A stretch of 64,000 nt of DNA, taken from NCBI GenBank assembly GCA_035547515.1, contig DASZUS010000018.1, positions 1 to 64,000 on the forward strand, given 5' to 3'. The translations under genes and the position numbers were made by a program. This document shows, one piece after another, positions 24,441 to 32,890 of this stretch. A model generated the notes under the pieces. That model saw only the letters and a list, made by a program, of their open reading frames with translations, had not been told where the DNA came from and made no database searches. The first letter of the stretch is position 1. Each line of letters opens with the position of its first letter. Origin of the DNA: DASZTV01 sp035547515 (GTDB lineage Bacteria > Actinomycetota > Actinomycetes > JAFAQI01).

Positions 24441-25633
24441 GCCGAGTCAGTACCCACAATCCCGACGAAGCTGACCATCTCGCCGGGATAGCCGCCGAGG
24501 TTGTGGGTGAGCGCGAGCTTCCGCTTGCCGTACGTCGAGATCCGCCGCTCCTCGGGCGCCTCGCCGCGAAGCTGCAGCCACGCCTCGTACATCATCCGCA
24601 GACCGGACGCCCCGACCGGGTGGCCGAACGACTTCAGCCCCCCGTCCGGGTTGACCGGCAGCTCGCCGTCGCGCTCGAACGTCCCGGCGAGGACCTCCTT
24701 CCAGGCGGTGCCGCGCTCGCAGAATCCGAGGTCCTCCATCAGCACCAGCTCGGTGGGGGTGAAGCAGTCGTGCACCTCCGCCATGGCGAGCTCGGCGCGC
24801 GGGTCGCTGATCCCGGCCTGCGCGTAGGCATCGGCTGCCGACGCCGCGACCTCGGGGAACTGCGTGTAGTCGTACGACGGGTCCTCCAGCCCGGAGCCGT
24901 TGCCGGCCACGAACGAGAGCGCCTTGATGACCAACGGGGAGTCGGTGTACTTCGCGGCGTCCTCCACCCGGCAGACGATCGCGGCGGCGGCACCATCCGC
25001 AACCCCCGCACAGTCGAAGACCGACAACCCGCCCGCTACCGGCGGCATCGCGAGCAGCTTCTCGACCGGCATCTCCTTGCGGAACTGCGCCTTCGGGTTA
25101 CGGGCACCGTTGGCGTGGTTCTTCGACGCGATCCGCGCGAGAACCGTCTTCATCTCCTCGGGGTCGACGCCGTACCGCTTTGCGTACGCCGGGGCCACCA
25201 TCGAGAACATCGCCGCCGCGGTGAGCGAGCGCTGCGTCCCGTCGTTCGGGATCGGGAACGCGTTGAGTCCCTGGTAGCCGGAGTCCTTGACCTTCTCGAC
25301 GCCCACCGCCATGGCCAGGTCGTAGGCGCCGGAAGCCACGGCGTACGCCGCCTGCCGCAGTGCTTCCGAGCCGGTGGCGCAGAAGTTCTCGACGCGGGTG
25401 ACCGGCTTTCCTTCCAGACCGAGCGGCCGGGCGAGGGTGATGCCGCTCATCCCCGACTGCGCCGTACCGAGCCAGTAGGCGTCGACCTCGTCCTTGGTGA
25501 CGCCTGCGCCGGCGAACGCCTCCTCGGTCGCCTCGCGGAGCAGATCGTCGGTTCCCTTGTCGAAGTGCTCCGCAAACCGGGTGCAGCCCATCCCGACGAT
25601 CGCAACCCGGTCCTTGATGCCATGCGACGACAT
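24437..25633 (-). CDS. Thiolase-like (SCP2/lipid-transfer type) acyl-CoA acetyltransferase
   Basis: A 398-residue thiolase-fold protein of the SCP-x subgroup: VAIVGMGCTRFAEH, cysteine C85 in ENFCATGSEALRQAA, EVHDCFTPTELVLMEDLG, KSFGHPVGASGLRM and C-terminal THNLGGYPG. The cysteine and the GHPVGASG histidine are kept, so it can be a true thiolase. Its start overlaps the stop of the HMG-CoA synthase-like/OB-fold protein by one base (TGATG). Thiolase plus DUF35/OB partner is a recurring pair in actinobacterial steroid and isoprenoid breakdown, where the OB protein helps load or stabilise the thiolase. Regulated from the operator at 26989. Confidence 0.87.
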   Translation of the reverse strand: MSSHGIKDRVAIVGMGCTRFAEHFDKGTDDLLREATEEAFAGAGVTKDEVDAYWLGTAQSGMSGITLARPLGLEGKPVTRVENFCATGSEALRQAAYAVASGAYDLAMAVGVEKVKDSGYQGLNAFPIPNDGTQRSLTAAAMFSMVAPAYAKRYGVDPEEMKTVLARIASKNHANGARNPKAQFRKEMPVEKLLAMPPVAGGLSVFDCAGVADGAAAAIVCRVEDAAKYTDSPLVIKALSFVAGNGSGLEDPSYDYTQFPEVAASAADAYAQAGISDPRAELAMAEVHDCFTPTELVLMEDLGFCERGTAWKEVLAGTFERDGELPVNPDGGLKSFGHPVGASGLRMMYEAWLQLRGEAPEERRISTYGKRKLALTHNLGGYPGEMVSFVGIVGTDSA

Positions 25634-26970
25634 CAGCTGGCCTCCTCGACTCGCGTGGGACGGGCCTTCCAGAAGTAGTTGGCGATGCCGTCCGCCGTGA
25701 ACAGGCGCCGGAACGTCATCTCGACCCGCATCCCGATCGCCACCTCGTCGGCATCGACATCGGTCAGCTCGACCGGCAGCCGCTTACCGTTGTCGAAGTC
25801 GACGACGGCGAAGACCACCGGCGGGCTCTGCGAGTAGGCGAGCTTGTCGACGGTGAAGGTGGTGACCGTGCCGCGCTGGTCGGCGAGGATGTCCGCACCG
25901 CTGTCGAGACCGAACTTCCACCCGGTCGACCGACCTGCCGCGCTCGCCGACGGTCGCGCCGGCTCCGGCCGCCGCGGTGGCTCGACCGCGAGCAGCCCGC
26001 GCCACGACAGGTAGCGACCGTAGGAGACCGGCGAGCCCGCCACCACCTCGGCGCCGACGAGTCGCCGCGGCGTGTACGACGCGATCGCTTCGGTCGTCTC
26101 GAGTACCAATGCGTCCGCGCCGTCGGAGAGGACGAGCAGCACGATTCTCTGTCCCGGCTTCGCCTGCTCGAGCGTGCGGGCGAGCAGCAGGAACGGCTGC
26201 GCCGCTCCCGGGTTGCCGACCGTCGCGGACAGCCGGTCGGCGATCTTGTCGGATGCGACGCCTGACGCCTTGGCCGCGGCTGCGCACGCCCGCTCGTGCA
26301 GGCCGGCAACGACGAGCGCGTCGACTTCCTCGGGTCCGATGCCCGCGTAGCCGAGCGCGGTCTTCAGCGCCTCGGATGCGAGCGGCAGGTACTTCGTCTC
26401 ACCGAAGCGCTCTTCCCAGAGCTTGGAGCCTGCCTCACCAGGGACACGCCAGCGGTCGACAAACTCCTCCGTGACGCTCGCGTAGCCGCGCATCTGCGCG
26501 AGGACCGGCCCGTCGTCGTCGTCACCGATCAGCAGCGCCGCAGCGGCGTCGCCACCGGCAGCCTCGTCAGCAGACCCGGGCCGACCGACGCGCACGTCGC
26601 TCGCTAGTGCGAGCGCCGCTTTGCCGGCTTCGAAGCAGCCGCGCAGCGCAGCCACGGCGGAGCGCATCGAGCCGACCGCGTCGTACGCCGCCGCCGTACG
26701 GTCCAGCCGCAGCGCCGCGTGAATCGCGGTCGCGTTGGTCTTGTCGAGATAGGTCGGGCTGGTGGTCGCGAACCACAGAGACGCCGGTGCGGCCTCGACG
26801 GAGGCCAGGCAGGCCCGCCCGGCCTCGACCGCCATGGTCGTGGAGTCCTCGTCGTACGACGCGACCGCGCGGGTGCCTTTGCCCCCGCCGGTGCCGGCGA
26901 CCGGCGCGATCTGTGTCCGGTCGAGCCAGCGATGCGGCACGTGCACGCCCCAGCCAAGAACCCCACGCAT
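25633..26970 (-). CDS. HMG-CoA synthase/KAS III-like protein with C-terminal OB-fold (DUF35)
   Basis: Residues 1-310 follow the HMG-CoA synthase/3-oxoacyl synthase III fold (GVLGWGVHVPHRWLDR, WFATTSPTYLDKTNA, a GGDAAAALLIG segment near 155, SATVGNPGAAQPFLLLA). Residues about 335-440 are a DUF35 OB-fold (TVTTFTVDKLAYSQSPPVVFAVVDF, VEMTFRRLF) without zinc-ribbon cysteines. At the expected catalytic cysteine the sequence is AVGSMRSAV (residues 98-106), with no Cys, so condensation by the usual mechanism is unlikely. ATG 26970 has TACGCT ending 6 nt upstream and the operator at 26989. With the coupled thiolase it probably forms a complex acting on a branched acyl-CoA. Confidence 0.84.
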   Translation of the reverse strand: MRGVLGWGVHVPHRWLDRTQIAPVAGTGGGKGTRAVASYDEDSTTMAVEAGRACLASVEAAPASLWFATTSPTYLDKTNATAIHAALRLDRTAAAYDAVGSMRSAVAALRGCFEAGKAALALASDVRVGRPGSADEAAGGDAAAALLIGDDDDGPVLAQMRGYASVTEEFVDRWRVPGEAGSKLWEERFGETKYLPLASEALKTALGYAGIGPEEVDALVVAGLHERACAAAAKASGVASDKIADRLSATVGNPGAAQPFLLLARTLEQAKPGQRIVLLVLSDGADALVLETTEAIASYTPRRLVGAEVVAGSPVSYGRYLSWRGLLAVEPPRRPEPARPSASAAGRSTGWKFGLDSGADILADQRGTVTTFTVDKLAYSQSPPVVFAVVDFDNGKRLPVELTDVDADEVAIGMRVEMTFRRLFTADGIANYFWKARPTRVEEAS

Positions 26971-26988
26971 GCCTCGAGCGTACGGGCA

Positions 26989-27005
26989 TCTGACGCCCCG
27001 TCAGA
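26989..27005. promoter_or_regulatory. Operator TCTGACG-CCC-CGTCAGA
   Basis: Perfect 7-bp arms with a CCC spacer (GGG on the other strand) lie 18 bp upstream of ATG 26970, with a -10 TACGCT between. It controls the HMGS-like/thiolase operon. The rest of the 171-bp gap to 27141 shows nothing else recognisable. Confidence 0.83.
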
Positions 27006-27141
27006 AACGACGGCCCTTTCCCCGAAGCAGCACACCACCGTGTCGATGCAGCACCAGAGTCGCCGCCGAACCGGACACCCCGCGACAAACCAGGGCGGCC
27101 GCGGGCCGGTCATGTGCTACTTCGAGGAAGGCCGCGCCGGG

Positions 27142-27585
27142 TCAGTGCGACTCGGCGAAGCGGGCGAGGCGTACGACGAGGTTGCCGATGAACCGTTTCA
27201 GCACCCACGCCATCACCGGCCCGGCACCGGGGAACCTGCCTTCGAAGCTCGCGGCCCAGGTGATGCGGCATCCCTCTCCCTCGCGATCCACCGACACGAT
27301 CGCGCGGTAGTCCTTCATCGGAGTGGGCGTGAGGATCGTGTACGCCAGGTAGTGCGGCGGGTCGTACTCGAGGATCTGCTCGCGGGTGCCGATCAGCTTC
27401 GAGCCGAGCTTGCGGATCGCACCGACCCCGCCGGGCGCGGGATCGCCCTGCTGGACCCAGCCGCCCCAGCGGATCGCCGGTCCCGCCCAGGTCGACCAGC
27501 CCGGTGCATCAGCGATCAGGTCGAAGACCTTCTGCTGTGGCGCCCTGCAGCTCACCCGCACGTCGTAGGTCGACGGCATGCTCAC
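27142..27585 (-). CDS. SRPBCC family protein (MxaD-like)
   Basis: 147 residues from GTG 27585 (an ATG follows at 27579). The START-like fold is indicated by VRVSCRAPQQKVFDLIADAPGWSTWAGP, IRKLGSKLIGTREQILEYDPP, AYTILTPTPMKDYRAIVSV and the amphipathic C-terminal helix VMAWVLKRFIGNLVVRLA. Such proteins bind lipophilic molecules or act as cyclases/dehydratases; no catalytic residue is evident. It overlaps the enoyl-CoA hydratase gene by 4 bp and ends the operon that starts at 31640. Confidence 0.82.
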   Translation of the reverse strand: MSMPSTYDVRVSCRAPQQKVFDLIADAPGWSTWAGPAIRWGGWVQQGDPAPGGVGAIRKLGSKLIGTREQILEYDPPHYLAYTILTPTPMKDYRAIVSVDREGEGCRITWAASFEGRFPGAGPVMAWVLKRFIGNLVVRLARFAESH

Positions 27586-28403
27586 CAGCCCTTGAACGAG
27601 GTCTCACGGCGCTCCACGAATGCCCGAACGCCTTCCTGAGCATCCTCGCTGGTCATCACGAGCTCCTGCCCCCAGGCCTCTTCCGAAAGCGCCGTCTCAC
27701 GGTCGACATCCATCGCGTGGTTGACCAGCCGCTTGGTGACCGCGAGCGCCCGGGTCGGCCCGCTCGCCAGCCGCTGCGCGAGATCGACCGCGACCTCGAG
27801 CGCCTTGCCGGCGGGCACCACCTCGCTCACCAGGCCCCACTGCGATGCGCGCGCGGCGGGGATGTCGTCGCCGAACAGGTAGATCTGCTTGGCACGCATC
27901 GGACCGACCAGTCGGGTGAGCACGTACGCCCCCGCTGCGTCGGGAGCGATGCCGCGTCGTACGAAGACCGGGACGAGCTTCGCGGACTCGGCCATGACGA
28001 CGACGTCGCAAGCCAGCGCGAGCTGCATGCCGGCTCCGGCAGCCGTCCCGTTCACCGCGGCGACCACCGGCTTCTCGCAGTCGAGTACGGCGGTGACGAC
28101 ACGTTGCCACCCGGTCGCGATCCCTCGCGCGACCTCGCCCTGCGCGCGAGCGGGCGCCCCGTCGGGCTTGGCCAACGAGGGCATCGGGACGCGAAGGTCA
28201 GCGCCGGTGCAGAAGGCACGGTCCCCCCCGCCGGTCAGCACCACCGCGCGCACTGCGAGGTCCGCGCTCGCCTCGGCCAGCGCGGCGACAAGCGCCTCGC
28301 GGGTGCGCCAGTCGAGCGCGTTCTGCACATCCTGCCGGTCGAGGGTGAGCGTCATCACGCCGCCCGCGCGCTCGATGCTGAGGCCCACATCCTCACTGGC
28401 CAT
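27582..28403 (-). CDS. Enoyl-CoA hydratase/isomerase
   Basis: The 273-residue crotonase-family protein has ERAGGVMTLTLDRQDVQNALD, the oxyanion-hole segment GDRAFCTGADLR and AVNGTAAGAGMQLALACDVV, then MRAKQIYLFGDDIPAARASQWGLV. The second catalytic acidic position reads RRGIAPDAAGAYVL, so an aspartate rather than the usual glutamate follows the GIAP motif, as in several crotonase relatives. ATG 28403 overlaps the ligase stop (TGATG); GTG 28406 is equally possible. It lies between an acyl-CoA ligase and an SRPBCC gene, so it likely hydrates or isomerises an unsaturated CoA ester. Confidence 0.87.
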   Translation of the reverse strand: MASEDVGLSIERAGGVMTLTLDRQDVQNALDWRTREALVAALAEASADLAVRAVVLTGGGDRAFCTGADLRVPMPSLAKPDGAPARAQGEVARGIATGWQRVVTAVLDCEKPVVAAVNGTAAGAGMQLALACDVVVMAESAKLVPVFVRRGIAPDAAGAYVLTRLVGPMRAKQIYLFGDDIPAARASQWGLVSEVVPAGKALEVAVDLAQRLASGPTRALAVTKRLVNHAMDVDRETALSEEAWGQELVMTSEDAQEGVRAFVERRETSFKGW

Positions 28404-29944
28404 CACTTGCCCCCGAACTGCTCGCGGAGCTTGAACTTCAGCACCTTGTTCAACGTCTCGTTGCGCGGAAGCGCGTCAACGATCTCCAGCCGCTCAGGGA
28501 TCTTCTGCCGCATCAAGCCGGCGTCCTTGCACCACTCGACCAGCTCGTCGAAGGAGATCGGCTCGGCACCCGCTGCCGTCTCGACGACTGCGCAGACCAG
28601 CTCACCCCGCTCCTCGTCCGGTACGCCGATGACCGCAACGTCACCGACCTTGGGGTGGTTGAAGATGACGTCCTCGAGCTCCCGCGCCGAGATGTTCTCG
28701 CCCTTGCGGATGATGACGTCCTTGAGTCGTCCCGTCAGGCGCAGGTGACCGTCGGCGCGAAGCACACCGAGGTCGCCGGTGCGAAACCAGCCGTTGGCGT
28801 CGAAGGCCTCGGCGTTCACCGCCGGGTCGGTGTAGCCGACACAGACGACCGGTCCGTGCAGCCGGATCTCGCCTTCCTCGTCAGGTCCGGCGATCGTCTC
28901 GTCGTCCTTGACGATGCGGATCTCCGCGCCGAGCACGGGCTTGCCGTCGGTGTAGGCGAGCTGCTCGTCGGTGTCGTGCGGCGAGCCCATCGCCACCATC
29001 GGCACCTCGGTCATCCCGTAGCCGTGGACGAGGCGCACTCCCATCTCCTTGGCAACCTCGTAGAACAGCTCCGGCGGCTTGGCCGCGCCGCCACCGGACA
29101 TGATCCGCAGCGTCGGGATGATCGGCTCACGCGGTGACTTGCGCTGCTCGGCGAGGAACATCTGATAGAACGCCGTGCTGCCGCCGCACATCGTCACGCC
29201 GAGCTGGCGGTACGCCGCGACCGCATCGGCCGGGATGAACGACTCGATCAGCACCGCGCCGAACCCGGCGGACAGCATCATCAGCAGGTAGTCAGGACCG
29301 GCGATGTGCGAGTACGGGAACGCCATCGAGCCGATGTCGTCAGGCGACATGTCCAACGCCGCGGCCAGCCCTCGACCGCCGGTCATCAGCGTCTGATCGG
29401 TGTGCTGCACGCCCTTGGGTTCCGAGGTCGTGCCCGACGTGTAGTAGATCCAGCGCACCTCGGAACCCGACGAGGGCGGCGCCGGCAGCGAGCCGACGTC
29501 GCCGCTCGGCAGGTCGGTACCGATCTCCAGCACGGTCGGTGCGGGGTCGAGCTCAGCCGCGAGAGCACGCGCCATCTCGCCGAAGTCGCGGTCCTTCCAG
29601 ACCCCCGGCACGACGAAGAAGTCGGGCTTGCTCGCCCGCAGGACAGCGCCGACCTCGCGCTCGCGGTAGAGGTGCAGGATCGGGTTCTGCACTGCGCCAA
29701 GGCGGGCGAGCGCCATCGAGATCACGATGCTCTCGACCCGGGTGGGCAGCTGCCAGGTGACCTTGCTGCCCGGGCCGATCCCCAACGCGAGCAGGCCTGC
29801 GGCCACCCGTTCCACCTCGGCGGCGAACTCGGCGAACCCCACCTTGCGGCCCGACGGCTCGAGCAGCAACGGCCGGTCGCCGGAGAGCTCGGCCCGCCGG
29901 CGTACGAGCTCCCAGATCGTCGGCGCCTCGAGGAGATCAGCCAT
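28403..29944 (-). CDS. Acyl-CoA synthetase (AMP-forming, cyclohexanecarboxylate/FadD type)
   Basis: The 513-residue ligase has the ATP loop YYTSGTTSEPKGVQH, HGYGMTE, GWFRTGDLG and the hinge LTGRLKDVIIRKGENIS. At the extreme C-terminus the usual GK motif is NETLNKVLKFKL, so a lysine is still present after N. The pattern is close to medium-ring or cyclic acid CoA ligases. It is 3 nt downstream of an SDR and overlaps the hydratase, so the group (SDR, SDR, ligase, hydratase, SRPBCC) is a five-gene leftward operon from the operator at 31659. Confidence 0.87.
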   Translation of the reverse strand: MADLLEAPTIWELVRRRAELSGDRPLLLEPSGRKVGFAEFAAEVERVAAGLLALGIGPGSKVTWQLPTRVESIVISMALARLGAVQNPILHLYREREVGAVLRASKPDFFVVPGVWKDRDFGEMARALAAELDPAPTVLEIGTDLPSGDVGSLPAPPSSGSEVRWIYYTSGTTSEPKGVQHTDQTLMTGGRGLAAALDMSPDDIGSMAFPYSHIAGPDYLLMMLSAGFGAVLIESFIPADAVAAYRQLGVTMCGGSTAFYQMFLAEQRKSPREPIIPTLRIMSGGGAAKPPELFYEVAKEMGVRLVHGYGMTEVPMVAMGSPHDTDEQLAYTDGKPVLGAEIRIVKDDETIAGPDEEGEIRLHGPVVCVGYTDPAVNAEAFDANGWFRTGDLGVLRADGHLRLTGRLKDVIIRKGENISARELEDVIFNHPKVGDVAVIGVPDEERGELVCAVVETAAGAEPISFDELVEWCKDAGLMRQKIPERLEIVDALPRNETLNKVLKFKLREQFGGK

Positions 29945-29947
29945 CGC

Positions 29948-30850
29948 TCAGCTCCCGTAGACCGGCGTCGGCGTCGGTGCCTTCGCAATCAGGTCGCGTA
30001 CGACGGGACCGAGCTCGGCAGGTGACCAGCGGTCGCCCTTGTCCACCTTCGGCCCGTGCTGCCAGCCGTCGGCGACGCTCACGAGGCCACCCTCCACCTC
30101 GAACACCCGTCCGGTCACGTCGCGCGACTCCGGCGAGCCCAGCCACACGACGAGCGGTGAGACGTTCTCCGGCGCCATCGCGTCGAAGCCGCTCTCGGGC
30201 ACCTTCATCATCTCGGGCATCGCGACCTCGGTCATCCGGGTGCGCGCGGCTGGGGCGATGGCGTTGACGGTGACGCCGTACCTCGCGAGCTCCGCAGCCG
30301 CGACGAGGGTGAGCCCGACGATTCCCGCCTTGGCTGCGCTGTAGTTGCCCTGCCCGACGCTTCCCATCAGGCCGGCACCCGAAGAGGTGTTGATGATCCG
30401 CGCGTCGCGCTGCGCGCCGGCTTTGGACTGGTCGCGCCAGTACTCGCCAGCATGTCGCAGTGTGCAGAAGTGACCGCGCAGGTGCACCCGCACGACCGCG
30501 TCCCACTCCTCGATGGAGGTGCCGACCAGCATCCGGTCGCGCAGGAAGCCTGCGTTGTTGACGAGTACGTCGAGCTGCCCGAAGGCGTCGAGCGCCGAGT
30601 CGATCAACGCCTTGGCGCCCTCCCAGTCCGCCACGTCGGAGGTGTTGGCGACCGCGTTGCCGCCCCGCGCCCGGATCTCGTCGACCACCGCCTGCGCCGG
30701 GCCGGCCGAGCTGCCCTCGCCCTCCCGCGAGGTCCCGATGTCGTTCACGACCACGGCAGCGCCTTCCGCCGCGAAGGCGAGCGCGTGCGCCCGTCCGAGT
30801 CCGCCTCCGGCGCCGGTCACGATGACCACCCGGTCGTCGCAGATCCCCAC
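29948..30850 (-). CDS. SDR dehydrogenase of the (3R)-hydroxyacyl-CoA type
   Basis: A 300-residue SDR with NAD motif VTGAGGGLGRAHALAFA, VVVNDIGTSREGEG, LVNNAGFLRDRML and the catalytic NTSSGAGLMGSVGQGNYSAAKAG (Ser-Tyr-Lys). The VNDIG/FLRDRM pattern and long tail are those of the dehydrogenase domain of peroxisomal-type multifunctional enzyme 2. This family oxidises 3-hydroxyacyl-CoA of branched or steroidal chains. It resembles the SDR at 42915 and may be a paralogue for another chain length. Confidence 0.86.
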   Translation of the reverse strand: MGICDDRVVIVTGAGGGLGRAHALAFAAEGAAVVVNDIGTSREGEGSSAGPAQAVVDEIRARGGNAVANTSDVADWEGAKALIDSALDAFGQLDVLVNNAGFLRDRMLVGTSIEEWDAVVRVHLRGHFCTLRHAGEYWRDQSKAGAQRDARIINTSSGAGLMGSVGQGNYSAAKAGIVGLTLVAAAELARYGVTVNAIAPAARTRMTEVAMPEMMKVPESGFDAMAPENVSPLVVWLGSPESRDVTGRVFEVEGGLVSVADGWQHGPKVDKGDRWSPAELGPVVRDLIAKAPTPTPVYGS

Positions 30851-30881
30851 GTACGGTTCTCTCCTCGTTGGTTGGTGCGGG

Positions 30882-31640
30882 CTATCGCAAGTAAGCCTGG
30901 CCGCCGTCGACCATCAGCGTCGAGCCGGTGACGTAGGCCGCGTCTTCGCTGAGCAGGAAGGCGACGGCGCGGCCGACGTCCTCTTCCAGCCGGCCGACCC
31001 GGCCCAGCGGGATGGTGCTGACGAACTCGTCGTACTCCTTCGGCGCGAACTGCGACCACATCTCGAGACCCGGCGACATGCCGTTGGGAATCATCGCGTT
31101 GACCCGGATGCCGTCCTTGCCCCACTCGAGGGCCGCCATCCGCGACAGCGTGCGGATCATCTCCTTGGTGCCGGCGTAGAGCGCGAAGCCGGGCAGGTCG
31201 TTGCGGAGCGCAGAACCGGTGCCGAGGTTCACGACGGATCCCTTGCTCTCCTTCAGCGCGGGATACGCCGCCTGCATGAACCACAGCGACCCGAGGAAGC
31301 CGCTCTCCCAGGTACGCCGCGCGTCCTTCTCGGTGATCTCGAGCACCGGGCCGAGTGAGACCATCTGCGCGTTGTTGACCAGGCCGTCGATGCGCCCGAG
31401 CTTCTCCAGCGTCGCGGCGACGACAGCGTTGATCTCGCCCTGGCGGCGGACGTCGCACTGGAGCGCAAGTCCGGCCCCTCCGCGGCTCTCGATCGTGGCG
31501 ACAGTGCGTTCGACCTTCTCCAGCGTCCGGCCCGCGGCAACGATCGTCGCGCCCTCAGCGGACGCAGCCAGGGCGATGCCTTCGCCGATCCCCTGACCGG
31601 CACCGGTCACGATGACGACCTTGTCGTCGAGGCGTCCCAT
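30882..31640 (-). CDS. SDR family oxidoreductase
   Basis: The 252-residue classical SDR has VTGAGQGIGEGIALAA, LVNNAQMVSLGP (Asn of NNA kept), catalytic NLGTGSALRNDLPGFALYAGTKE and the end TGSTLMVDGGQAYL. Tyr and Lys are present (YAGTK), but the serine position is in a GTGSA context. ATG 31640 has a GGAGG ribosome binding site 6 nt upstream, so unlike other first genes here it is not leaderless. It begins the leftward operon downstream of the operator at 31659. Confidence 0.86.
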   Translation of the reverse strand: MGRLDDKVVIVTGAGQGIGEGIALAASAEGATIVAAGRTLEKVERTVATIESRGGAGLALQCDVRRQGEINAVVAATLEKLGRIDGLVNNAQMVSLGPVLEITEKDARRTWESGFLGSLWFMQAAYPALKESKGSVVNLGTGSALRNDLPGFALYAGTKEMIRTLSRMAALEWGKDGIRVNAMIPNGMSPGLEMWSQFAPKEYDEFVSTIPLGRVGRLEEDVGRAVAFLLSEDAAYVTGSTLMVDGGQAYLR

Positions 31641-31658
31641 CGGCCCTCCGGCGTCATA

Positions 31659-31675
31659 TCTGACGGGTCGTCAGA
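31659..31675. promoter_or_regulatory. Operator TCTGACG-GGT-CGTCAGA in a divergent promoter
   Basis: Perfect arms, extendable to 8 bp (A at 31658, T at 31676). It lies between the leftward SDR operon (ATG 31640) and the rightward FadE pair. On the plus strand TATTGT (31694-31699) lies 6 nt before GTG 31706, so the operator covers the -35 region of that promoter. Confidence 0.86.
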
Positions 31676-31705
31676 TCTTGCGAACTCGCACACTATTGTT
31701 TGGCC

Positions 31706-32890
31706 GTGGACCTGCGCGACTCAGACGCGGAGCGCGCCTTCCGCGAGGAGCTGCGCAACTGGCTCGCGGCGACGTTGCCGACACTCGGCGAGAAGCCGCA
31801 CCACACCGACTGGCCGGGCCGTCGTAGCTACGACACCGCGTGGCAGCGACTGCTGTTCGACGCGGGCTATGCCGGAATCAACTGGCCGACCGAGTACGGC
31901 GGCCGCGGCGCGACGCCGACCGAGCACCTCATCTTCCTCGAGGAGACCGAGCGTGCCGGCGCGCCGTACGTCGGGGTGAACTTCGTCGGGCTGCTGCACG
32001 CCGGTCCGACCATCGTCACCGAGGGCACCCCCGAGCAGCGCGCCGAGCACCTGCCGAAGATCCTCGCCGGCGAGGAGATCTGGTGCCAGGGGTTCAGCGA
32101 GCCGAGCGCCGGCTCGGACCTCGCGTCGATGCGGACTCGTGCGGTCCGCGACGACGACGAGTACGTCGTCAACGGCCACAAGATCTGGACCTCGCACGCA
32201 GAGGTCGCCGACTACTGCGAGCTGCTGGTCCGCACCGACCCGGACGCGCCGAAGCACAAGGGCATCAGCTGGCTGATGATGTCGATGGACACGCCCGGTC
32301 TCACCGTGCGGCCGTTGAACACGCTGCTGGGGTCGAGCGAGTTCTCCGAGGTGTTCTTCGACGACGTGCGGATCCCGGTCGCGAACCGGATCGGCGAGGA
32401 GAACGACGGCTGGCGCGTGACGATGGTGACCCTGTCGTTCGAGCGCGGCACCGCATGGGTCGACCAGATCGTCGACTCGGTGCGCCTCGTCGGCGATCTC
32501 GCCGCGATCGCGAAAAAGGTCACCTCGCACGCCGGCGTGGCGTGGGAGGACCGCGGCTTGCGGCGCGACATCGGTCACATGGCGGCTGAGTTCGACGCGC
32601 TGTGGGCCCTGACGAAGCGTGGGGTGACGGAGGCGGGGTCCGGCGTACCCGGAGTCAGCGCGTCCGTGTTGAAGCTGCGCTACACCGAGGCGCGGCAGCG
32701 GCTGATGGATCTCGGCGCGCGCGTGATCGACCGCGCGTCGCTGTCGCGCACCGACATCGCGGGCCTGCCCAGTGGCGAGTGGACCACCGAGCGGCTCAAC
32801 TCGCTGTCGTACACGATCGCCGCGGGCACCTCGCAGATCCAGCGCAACATCATCAGTGAACGCATCCTCGGCCTGCCGAAGGAGCGCTGA
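31706..32890 (+). CDS. Acyl-CoA dehydrogenase, catalytic large-subunit type
   Basis: A 394-residue FadE protein starting VDLRDSDAERAFREEL, with INWPTEYGGRGAT, the loop FSEPSAGSDLAS (about 130-141), NGHKIWTSHAEVADY and C-terminal AAGTSQIQRNIISERILG. The C-terminal YEGT glutamate is alanine, and E246 in SFERG is the likely base. GTG 31706 is preferred over TTG 31700 because of the TATTGT -10 and because the related FadE at 16835 starts the same way. The next gene overlaps its stop (TGATG), giving a large/small heteromeric pair. Confidence 0.88.
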   Translation: MDLRDSDAERAFREELRNWLAATLPTLGEKPHHTDWPGRRSYDTAWQRLLFDAGYAGINWPTEYGGRGATPTEHLIFLEETERAGAPYVGVNFVGLLHAGPTIVTEGTPEQRAEHLPKILAGEEIWCQGFSEPSAGSDLASMRTRAVRDDDEYVVNGHKIWTSHAEVADYCELLVRTDPDAPKHKGISWLMMSMDTPGLTVRPLNTLLGSSEFSEVFFDDVRIPVANRIGEENDGWRVTMVTLSFERGTAWVDQIVDSVRLVGDLAAIAKKVTSHAGVAWEDRGLRRDIGHMAAEFDALWALTKRGVTEAGSGVPGVSASVLKLRYTEARQRLMDLGARVIDRASLSRTDIAGLPSGEWTTERLNSLSYTIAAGTSQIQRNIISERILGLPKER

